Source: Candidatus Woesearchaeota archaeon
GTDB lineage: Archaea; Nanobdellota; Nanobdellia; Woesearchaeales; GW2011-AR9
Assembly (NCBI GenBank): GCA_016188105.1
Contig: JACPIL010000048.1
Location: 1-30,109 of the forward strand
Direction: 5' to 3'
DNA length: 30,109 nt
Shown in pieces: positions 14,526 through 20,944 of this stretch. The translations under genes and the position numbers were made by a program. Below the pieces are notes generated by a model, which was not told the origin of the DNA, searched no databases, and saw only the letters and a program-made list of their open reading frames with translations. Within the stretch, counting starts at the first letter, position 1. The number at the start of each line of letters is the position of its first letter.

Positions 14526-14798
14526 ATGGTCGATAAAAATCTTCGAAAATTGATCGTAAAAGCGCAGAGTGCGGGCAAGCAAAGCTTAACCTACATCAAA
14601 GAAGATATAGAAGAGATAATAAGCCAGAATCTTACTTCAGAACACAGGATCGAAAGTCTGCTGGACCGATTATTGGATTGTCTTTATCTCGGACTAGGCG
14701 AAGAGGAATTTAAGAGACTAAACAGTTATTACGCGACCATCAACAAAGAAAACTCAGATTTTTATCAACGTTCCTATCAAGAGATCGTAGAAGAATAG
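14526..14798 (+). CDS. Small helical protein of unknown function (90 aa)
   Basis: A 90-residue frame, MVDKNLRKLIVKAQSAGKQS onward, predicted as several amphipathic helices (YIKEDIEEIISQNL, RIESLLDRLLDCLYLGLGEEEFKRL). No known family. It is divergent from the EEP gene and ends before the element inserted at the end of the aIF2 gamma gene. Its codon use resembles the neighbours. Confidence 0.65.
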   Translation: MVDKNLRKLIVKAQSAGKQSLTYIKEDIEEIISQNLTSEHRIESLLDRLLDCLYLGLGEEEFKRLNSYYATINKENSDFYQRSYQEIVEE

Positions 14799-14815
14799 AG
14801 AATGATATCTTAAAA

Positions 14816-14919
14816 TTATTTCAAAATTCCGTAACCGCAGGCTTAGCCGAGGACAAGTCACTACGTTCGTGCCTTTCCTAACGGAAAGATTCGGAATCCT
14901 ATTTTAGGATTCCGTAACC
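14816..14919 (-). repeat. Duplicated end of the aIF2 gamma gene flanking an inserted folded element
   Basis: On the minus strand GGT TAC GGA ATC CTA AAA TAG (14919-14899, the actual gene end, G-Y-G-I-L-K-stop) recurs 83 bases later as GGT TAC GGA ATT TTG AAA TAA (14836-14816), again G-Y-G-I-L-K-stop. The block between them folds into a 10-bp hairpin, CGGAATCCTA-TTT-TAGGATTCCG (14892-14914), that contains the stop codon, and a 6-bp hairpin, CTTTCC-TAAC-GGAAAG (14873-14888). The gene end thus looks duplicated by an insertion, the inner copy now being used and the outer one a relic. Confidence 0.7.
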
Positions 14920-16218
14920 GATCAATCTAAATCTATCCCCTACTCTTCGAGAGATAGTTATTCTATCGCCTGCTTTGGCGCAGATCGGTTTTTTTAGAAC
15001 ACAAATAGTATTTTTCTTAGAAGGATCAACAACTACTCCAACAGTAGCAGCTGAATTACAATTAAGCATCAAAACTTCGCCTTTTGCTAAGGGCTTTACC
15101 TCTACTTCTTCCTTTGCTCCAACTACTCGCTCCAGCAATGATGTTTCCAAGCTAACTTGAGAATGGATTGCAGGTAGTTTTCCAGGTAATCCCACTATGG
15201 AACCAGTAAGAGAATCTGATTTCACGACCGAAGGATCAAGAGTCGTTCCAATAGCCATGCTTCCGCCGGGCAGGATCTCTTCGACAGGCTCTCCCCCGGA
15301 AAAAATCTTGGTTATTCTTGTACGTAAGGGCTTGGCTACTTTTTTGTTTTTCTCTTCCACCATGTAACCAGGACTGACTTCGATCTCATCTCCAACTCTA
15401 AATTTTCCTTGTTTTACTGTACCCCCTAAAACCCCGCCAACAAGTTTTTCCGGTTTTACCCCCGGCTTGTTGATATCAAAAGAGCGGGCAACTAACATGA
15501 TGGGATCTCTGTCAAGATCTCGGGCTGGAGTGATTATATTTTCTTGAATCGCCTTCAACAAAACGTCAATATTTACATTTCCTCGGGCTGAGATTGGAAT
15601 GATGGGCGCATTTTTGTATTCTGTTGAAGATAAGAAATCTTTGATCTCTTTGTAATTTGCAAGCGCTTCTTCGTATGAAACAAGGTCGATTTTATTTTGA
15701 ACCACAATCACATTTTTTATGCCGCTGATATGTAAAGCCATTAAATGTTCTTTCGTCTGCGGCTGTGGGCATTTTTCATTTGCAGCAACTAAAAGCAAAG
15801 CTCCGTCAACAATAGCAGCGCCGGAAAGCATGGTCGCCATCAATGATTCGTGTCCAGGAGCATCGACTAAAGATATTTTTCGCTGAAATATTGTTTCGTT
15901 GTTGCATTTAGGACATTTCAATTTGCTGGTATAATAATGACAATTTTCACAGAAATAGATGCAAAAATCAGCATAACCCAGGCGAATAGTGATCCCTCTT
16001 TTCAGTTCTTCAGAATGGGTATCGGTCCATTTGCCGCTTAATCTTTCTGTAAGAGTGGTTTTACCGTGATCGACGTGACCGACTAAAGCGATGTTGAGTT
16101 CTGGTTGAACAGTTTTTGCAATTTTTGCAATAGGAACAGGATCTTCTTTTTTAATTTTGACAGCTTTGGGAGCTGCCTTCTTAGACTCGCCGCTGGCAGA
16201 TTTCTTTTTCGCAACCAT
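14899..16218 (-). CDS. eif2g: Translation initiation factor aIF2 subunit gamma
   Basis: 439 residues. The GTPase domain has G1 GHVDHGKTT, switch 1 RGITIRLGY, a zinc ribbon C-x2-C...C-x2-C (CENCHYYTSKLKCPKC), G3 VDAPGHE, G4 NKID and G5 SARGNVNID. Then come two beta-barrel domains with PARDLDRDPIMLVARSFDINKPG, GGVLGGTVKQGKFRVGDEIEV and the C-terminal RRVGDRFRLIGYG. It delivers Met-tRNAi to the small ribosomal subunit. It is longer than most archaeal homologues because of a Lys/Ala-rich N-terminal extension of about 38 residues. A TATA element (rc GCTTTATAAA, 16241-16250) lies about 25 bases upstream, so the mRNA is near leaderless. The 3' end is rebuilt by a duplication. Confidence 0.96.
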   Translation of the reverse strand: MVAKKKSASGESKKAAPKAVKIKKEDPVPIAKIAKTVQPELNIALVGHVDHGKTTLTERLSGKWTDTHSEELKRGITIRLGYADFCIYFCENCHYYTSKLKCPKCNNETIFQRKISLVDAPGHESLMATMLSGAAIVDGALLLVAANEKCPQPQTKEHLMALHISGIKNVIVVQNKIDLVSYEEALANYKEIKDFLSSTEYKNAPIIPISARGNVNIDVLLKAIQENIITPARDLDRDPIMLVARSFDINKPGVKPEKLVGGVLGGTVKQGKFRVGDEIEVSPGYMVEEKNKKVAKPLRTRITKIFSGGEPVEEILPGGSMAIGTTLDPSVVKSDSLTGSIVGLPGKLPAIHSQVSLETSLLERVVGAKEEVEVKPLAKGEVLMLNCNSAATVGVVVDPSKKNTICVLKKPICAKAGDRITISRRVGDRFRLIGYGILK

Positions 16219-16335
16219 GAGAAGCTAAAAAGGCAGTTTCTTTATAAAGCTTCGGGGGCTTGAAAAGAGGAGGGTAAGAAATAAATAGCATAAAAAGGAT
16301 TTAAAAAATAAAAAGAATAAAGAGGGGAAGAAAAA

Positions 16336-16683
16336 TTATTTCTTTCCCCGTCTTCTTAGATGTTTCAAGTTTTCTTTCATGGCGCTTTTCACTCGCTGTG
16401 CTCTTTTTTTCAACAAGCTGCGCACCGTTTTTACTTCTCCTTTACTGGCCACGCCGGATTTCAGCAGAGCCGACTCAAAATATTTTCCTACCGTGCCCAT
16501 CACTTCTTTGCTGGCTTTATCTGAATTAGCCATCAGCTGTTTAGCTAACTTGAGGCTTTCTTCATCATTGAGTTTTAATTCCGTTTTCACTTTTGAAGCG
16601 ACTCTTTTAGCTTCGGTTAAACTCAATAAACCTAGGCCGTAGCCGGTTTTAACAATTGTTTTCAATTTCTTTTCCATATTCAA
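16336..16683 (-). CDS. Phasin-like small helical protein
   Basis: 115 residues: a short hydrophobic start (TIVKTGYGLGLLSLTEAKRVA), then helical, Lys-rich repeats (NDEESLKLAKQLMANSD), and a basic tail (KENLKHLRRRGKK). This layout recalls phasin-like (COG3937-type) proteins, which in bacteria are often encoded beside UbiB kinases. The ATG overlaps the UbiB stop by four bases (ATGA). A T-rich run follows the gene (about 16290-16325), probably its terminator. The function and the phasin similarity are inferred. Confidence 0.6.
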   Translation of the reverse strand: MNMEKKLKTIVKTGYGLGLLSLTEAKRVASKVKTELKLNDEESLKLAKQLMANSDKASKEVMGTVGKYFESALLKSGVASKGEVKTVRSLLKKRAQRVKSAMKENLKHLRRRGKK

Positions 16684-18332
16684 ACCTCCTTTTTATGAGT
16701 GATAATAAAATAAAACAAAAGAAGTAAAGCCGTCACAAACATCACCAAGCTTACGGGAATACCCCAGATAACAGTTCTACCTTCAAGATAAAAGAGTAAG
16801 GCCGAAGAGATGATAAGAGCAGAAATAATGATACCGATCACTCTCTTCCGATTAACATATTCAAATTCTTGTTCTAATTCTTTCAATTGAGAAATATCGA
16901 TCTGGGTAGGCCGTTCTGGTTCTTCCAATTTCTGCATAATTCTAAGCAGATGTTCAGGAAGATCTTCCAGCAATTCTTTTTGGCTCCATAATGTTCCGGC
17001 TATTTTTTTAGCTACTTTAGTCGGAGTATAGGTTTCCTGTAAATATTTTTCCGTAAATTCATCTAGCCCTTCAGAAACTTTAAATTGCGGATACAAGCTT
17101 GCTGCTAAGCCTTCCGCCTGGAAGAGCGACTTAGCCATTAAGACGTGGTTGGAATCAAAAATAACGCCATGTTGGGCTCCTTTTCCAATAATTTCATACA
17201 ATGCTTTGCCGATGCTCTTCTCGCTAATGGAACTTTTGTAGACTTCTTCCAATATTGATCTGGTTTCATTCTTGAAAGCTGGAAGGTCGGCTTTGCTGGT
17301 ATCCTTAGCTAAGGAAACTATGATATCAATGCTCTTACTGGGATCTTTATCATTCACGGAGGTGATGAAACGGATAACTTTTTTTCGGTCAGTAGGATTT
17401 AATTCTCCGACGATGCCGTAATCGATGTAGGCTAGCTTGCCATTTTTTTGGACAAAAATATTTGCAGGGTGCGGATCGGCATGAAACAATCCATGCAGCA
17501 GAGCTTGTTCTAAAATAGAAGTGAAATAAGTCATAACCAGGGTTTTGCGATTAATATGATATCTCTCCAGAGCAGCATAATCATTTATCTTTACGCCCTC
17601 TACAAAATCCATGGTTAAAACACGCTTAGAAGAAAAAGCTGGATACATCTTGGGGATAAATAGGCGATGATTATTTTTTAATTTCTCTCTCAAGATAGTT
17701 GCATTATGCCCTTCAATTTCGAAATTTAATTCTTTTCTGGTCCAGAGAGTAAATTCCTTAACCACATCAACCGGGTGATAATTTTTAATTTTAGGAAAAT
17801 GCTTCTCCAGGGTGTGAGCAAGATGAAAGAGGATATCTAAGTCCGTATCGATAATTTCTCGGAGGTTCGGCCGCTGTACTTTTACTACTACTTTTTTTCC
17901 CGACTTAAGAGTTGCTTTATGCACTTGAGAAACCGATGCTGAGGCTAAAGGCTTTTTGTCAAGGGATTTGAAAATTTTCTCTATTGGCCTCTTAAGATCT
18001 TCTTCAATAATTTTTTTAGCCTGGCGGTAGGAAAATGGCGGAACATGATCCTGAAGTTTTTCAAATTCTTCAGAATATTCTTTAGGGACTAAGTCTGGAC
18101 GCAGAGAAAGTAATTGGCCGAACTTGACGAATGTCGGGCCCAACCGTTCAAAGGCTCTTCGCAATCTGACTGCTTGCCGCTGCTTGTTTGAAAGCGGCAG
18201 AGTAGGTTTAATACGTTTATGCCAGGGCAAGTTCGTTTGCAACGGAGTTTTGCTGATATAGTAGCCCAAACCCTCTTCAACGAAAATAGCGATTATCTCT
18301 TGGAGTCGTTTGATGTCCTTAACTGGAAGCAA
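16680..18332 (-). CDS. UbiB/ABC1/ADCK atypical protein kinase family
   Basis: 550 residues. The family-specific KxGQ motif is FVKFGQLLSLRPDLVP (68-83). The Ala-rich loop is PLASASVSQVHKA (128-140). The nucleotide-binding Lys is in VVVKVQRP (K151). The catalytic loop is FHADPHPANIF (283-293), and the metal-binding triad is IDYG (D304). The C-terminus carries two transmembrane helices (VIGIIISALIISSALLFYL, IPVSLVMFVTALLLLFYFII). UbiB proteins support quinone biosynthesis in bacteria; archaeal roles are unclear. The start is a TTG preceded by AGAGGTAG, with a TATA-like CTTATATAC (about 18372-18380) upstream. Confidence 0.92.
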   Translation of the reverse strand: MLPVKDIKRLQEIIAIFVEEGLGYYISKTPLQTNLPWHKRIKPTLPLSNKQRQAVRLRRAFERLGPTFVKFGQLLSLRPDLVPKEYSEEFEKLQDHVPPFSYRQAKKIIEEDLKRPIEKIFKSLDKKPLASASVSQVHKATLKSGKKVVVKVQRPNLREIIDTDLDILFHLAHTLEKHFPKIKNYHPVDVVKEFTLWTRKELNFEIEGHNATILREKLKNNHRLFIPKMYPAFSSKRVLTMDFVEGVKINDYAALERYHINRKTLVMTYFTSILEQALLHGLFHADPHPANIFVQKNGKLAYIDYGIVGELNPTDRKKVIRFITSVNDKDPSKSIDIIVSLAKDTSKADLPAFKNETRSILEEVYKSSISEKSIGKALYEIIGKGAQHGVIFDSNHVLMAKSLFQAEGLAASLYPQFKVSEGLDEFTEKYLQETYTPTKVAKKIAGTLWSQKELLEDLPEHLLRIMQKLEEPERPTQIDISQLKELEQEFEYVNRKRVIGIIISALIISSALLFYLEGRTVIWGIPVSLVMFVTALLLLFYFIITHKKEV

Positions 18333-18392
18333 TTAGATCTACCTCTTTTTGTTATACTAAGGAAAAATAGTATATAAGAGTTTTGCTAGAAG

Positions 18393-18414
18393 TGGCTTAG
18401 TGGAAAAAGTCATT
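18393..18414 (+). repeat. Copy 1 of a 22-bp dispersed repeat
   Basis: This stretch, ending GGAAAAAGTCATT, matches 18 of 22 bases of a stretch at 27518-27539 in the same orientation. It lies in the spacer between the genes for UbiB and eS17. It could be a relic of an insertion-sequence end. Confidence 0.35.
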
Positions 18415-18436
18415 GCAAGAGTCGTTGCAACAATAA

Positions 18437-18625
18437 TTAAGCTTCTTGTTTCTTAAGCCTAGTCATGTATCCAGCGATGATATTACGGATCTTCTTACTT
18501 CCACCGCGAGTATATTGGTTAGTCAAGGTCTTATTCTGCTCGAAATCAGTGGTAAACTTTTGACCGTGAAGATTTAAGAGCTCTTTGGTCTTCCGCTTGA
18601 TCATAGTGGTTTTAATTCTTCCCAT
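18437..18625 (-). CDS. rps17e: Ribosomal protein eS17
   Basis: 62 residues: MGRIKTTMIKRKTKELLNLH, then KFTTDFEQNKTLTNQY, and the C-terminal SKKIRNIIAGYMTRLKK. The TTDFEQNK and SKKIRNxIAGYxTRL motifs are diagnostic of eS17 of the small ribosomal subunit. A TATA-like CTTTATAAATAG (rc, about 18648-18659) lies about 25-30 bases upstream, giving a short leader with GGAGGC-rich sequence nearby. Monocistronic by position. Confidence 0.95.
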   Translation of the reverse strand: MGRIKTTMIKRKTKELLNLHGQKFTTDFEQNKTLTNQYTRGGSKKIRNIIAGYMTRLKKQEA

Positions 18626-18697
18626 ATCACAGGTAGGGAAGGAGGCTATTTATAAAGTTTTCTGAGGTTCCGGCTTAGTCAGAAAGCTGCCGAGTAT

Positions 18698-19963
18698 GTG
18701 AAAAGTTTAAGTAAGAGAATCAATTTCAAAGGAAAAATGAGCATAAAACAGGATCAAGCCCAGTTTGATCGAAAATTAAAAAAATTAAAAAAAGAGGGGC
18801 TCAAAAAATATTTCAGTTCTGAATCAATTATTGTACCGCGACCGCATGGAAAAAAACTCCAAGTACCTATTCGTAATTTAGATATTCCTCGGTTCCGTTT
18901 CGGATTAAATGATACTGGCGGTGTAGCGCAGGGCGATGGAGAAGAGGGTGATCCAGTTCCGGGAATGAACCGTGGTATGGGAAGAGGACCCGGCCATGGT
19001 TCTGGTACCGGAGAGCATGATTTTACTGAGTTAAGCTTGGAAGAGGCAGCCGAGATGTTGGGTGAGGAACTGGAACTGCCTAATCTTTTAGATAAATTTG
19101 AAGGAAAGGTAGGCGCAAAATCCTATAATCGATACACCAGCATACAGCGAGTCGGGCCAGAAGCGTTGCGCCATGGTAAGAGAACTTTCCGCCAAGGTCT
19201 TCTGCGCGGGATTACCAGCGGTGATTATAATCCTGATGATCCACGTATAATTCCCATCCACAATGATAAGAGATACAGATCAGCGAAGGAAGCAACCAAG
19301 CCATCTACAAAGGCAGCAGTGATTTATCTTTTGGATTATTCGGGATCGATGTACAATGTGATTGATTTTCTACAGAATGTCGGCTGGTGGGCTGACGCCT
19401 GGATCAAAAAACATTACGACAGTGTTGTCCACCGCTATGTGCAGTATGATTCCGTGGCCCAAGAAGTTGCGGCTGAAAATTTCTATTCTGTCCAGGCCGG
19501 CGGCGGAACCGATATGCGTGCTGGACTTTCTTTGGCAACAAAAATTGCCAAAAGTGATTTCCCAGAGTCAGAGTATAATCTCTATTTGATACACTTTACT
19601 GACGGCGATTGTTACGGGATAGAGGTCAGTGAAGAATATGTCGAACAATATCAAAGATGGGTTGAGGAACATCCCGAATTAGAAGATGAATTTGAAGCTC
19701 CGGAAGCAGGAAATCCGCTTACTGATTTTCTCATTCCGCGTTGCAGCGCCCTTTTTGTCTGTGAAGCAGGAGCTTATTATAATGGAATGATTAATTTTGG
19801 AGGCTTTGAGATGGGCGGTAATTACAGCGATCTGCTGCAAAATTTGACAAAAACAAGGCCTTCGCTGGAAGCAAAGGTACGCTGTGTTTCATTCACTGAC
19901 GAAGAAATAAAAGAAGGAAAGGGCGAAAAGATCAAAGAAACCTTGACCCATTGGTTTAAATAG
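18698..19963 (+). CDS. DUF444 / YeaH-YhbH-family VWA protein
   Basis: 421 residues from GTG at 18698; ATG at 18737, with AAGGA seven bases before it, is an equally good start (408 aa). The signature is a basic N-terminus with IIVPRPHGKKLQVPI and a Gly-rich acidic section (GVAQGDGEEGDPVPG, GPGHGSGTG). A VWA domain follows with MIDAS DYSGS (D213, S215, S217 in the longer form) and GGGTDM for the third metal ligand. In bacteria YeaH acts with the PrkA-like kinase YeaG, usually beside SpoVR; neither is in this window. Role unknown in archaea. Confidence 0.9.
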   Translation: MKSLSKRINFKGKMSIKQDQAQFDRKLKKLKKEGLKKYFSSESIIVPRPHGKKLQVPIRNLDIPRFRFGLNDTGGVAQGDGEEGDPVPGMNRGMGRGPGHGSGTGEHDFTELSLEEAAEMLGEELELPNLLDKFEGKVGAKSYNRYTSIQRVGPEALRHGKRTFRQGLLRGITSGDYNPDDPRIIPIHNDKRYRSAKEATKPSTKAAVIYLLDYSGSMYNVIDFLQNVGWWADAWIKKHYDSVVHRYVQYDSVAQEVAAENFYSVQAGGGTDMRAGLSLATKIAKSDFPESEYNLYLIHFTDGDCYGIEVSEEYVEQYQRWVEEHPELEDEFEAPEAGNPLTDFLIPRCSALFVCEAGAYYNGMINFGGFEMGGNYSDLLQNLTKTRPSLEAKVRCVSFTDEEIKEGKGEKIKETLTHWFK

Positions 19964-20014
19964 ACCAGTATACTGATAAGTAATATTTATATATTAACAT
20001 ACTATTAATTGATT

Positions 20015-20416
20015 ATGGTTATTCTCATTGACCAACAGAATCTGCCTGAAGACATCTACAAAGTTATTTTTGCTACTGAACAACAAGAGATTGTAGCTAA
20101 GATGCTCATAAAATATATGGCAGAAAATGATGGGGAAATAGGAAAAACCGAGATGGGTTTATTTGCCAGCAATCTTCATGAAGGAAAAGCGATTATTAAG
20201 GAAAAAGGCAAATCGCCATTACAGCAAGAATCGCGAATGTCTTATAATAAGAGACAGTTTTACGATCGGATCCTTACCCCTATGCGGGGAATGGGATTGA
20301 TAGAATATGATCTATTCAAAAAAACATACAAGCTTTCTGATAGGTTTAACAGACTTATGATTAAAATTGGTTTGCTTTGGCTGAGAGAACTAGAGAGAAT
20401 AAAAAATCAAAAATAA
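20015..20416 (+). CDS. Winged-helix-like protein of unknown function
   Basis: About 133 residues from ATG at 20015 (a TTG two codons upstream is also open). A TATA-like TATTTATATA (about 19983-19992) lies about 25 bases before it, suggesting a leaderless mRNA separate from the DUF444 gene. The middle, KRQFYDRILTPMRGMGLIEYDLFKKTYKLSDRF, has the helix-turn-helix plus wing pattern of a winged helix. The N-terminal part has EIVAKMLIKYMAENDGEIGKTEMG. A DNA-binding role is plausible but no family is recognised. Convergent with metK, 36 bases away. Confidence 0.6.
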   Translation: MVILIDQQNLPEDIYKVIFATEQQEIVAKMLIKYMAENDGEIGKTEMGLFASNLHEGKAIIKEKGKSPLQQESRMSYNKRQFYDRILTPMRGMGLIEYDLFKKTYKLSDRFNRLMIKIGLLWLRELERIKNQK

Positions 20417-20452
20417 ACATACTCGTGCTTCAACTTATGTTTTTTGATAAAA

Positions 20453-20944
20453 TTACTGGCGCATGGTTTGCCGCACTAAATTAGCTTTTCGCGTTTCTTC
20501 GATTAAATTTTCCAACATCTCCAAAATTTGATGAGGATTATCGATATCTTTGAGTTCAAGATTGCTGTTTCCAACCTGTAGGTGAACTGTTCCAAAACCG
20601 AGAAGCCGTTGTAGTGCACCCTGCCTAATATTGAGATCAGGAATAAACCCAAGCGGTTGGTAATAGACATTCTTTTTTCTAATCTTCAGCACACCTTTGG
20701 TAACAGATAATTTTGTGGGCATGATTTTATATCGATCACCAAAATATCGTCGTAATTCTGTTCCAGCCAGACCAATAAATCCTAGTCCAGAAAGCAAGTA
20801 AGTTATACTTTCAGGCAGGTCAATTTGTTTTATCAAACCTATAAGCAGAAGCGCAAGCAGAAAAAACCCACAAGTATATTCAACTAGAAAGGCTTTTCGT
20901 GAATGACGTAAAGTCATAAGAACTTTATCATTAGCCTCTTCCAT
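20453..20944 (-). other. bPH2 (YdbS-like) membrane domain fused to the MetK C-terminus
   Basis: After the usual MetK end (WEK at 825-827) the frame continues with [27 protein letters not shown]. Two membrane helices follow ([24 protein letters not shown]), then the bacterial PH domain pattern [45 protein letters not shown] and [16 protein letters not shown]. This is the YdbS/COG3402 layout. Met833 could begin a separate protein, but no ribosome binding site precedes it and there is no stop between the two modules. A frameshift in the A-run before codon 828 would separate them and would need checking. Confidence 0.85.

Noticed and set aside
14460..14582. 41-codon N-terminal extension of the EEP-family gene
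   Set aside because: It covers the TATA element and the start of the divergent gene, and the first EEP motif follows directly after the Met at 14459.
14899..14914. Hairpin at the aIF2 gamma stop as a bacterial-type terminator
   Set aside because: It lacks a following T-run on the minus strand and overlaps the coding end; it is better explained as part of the inserted element.
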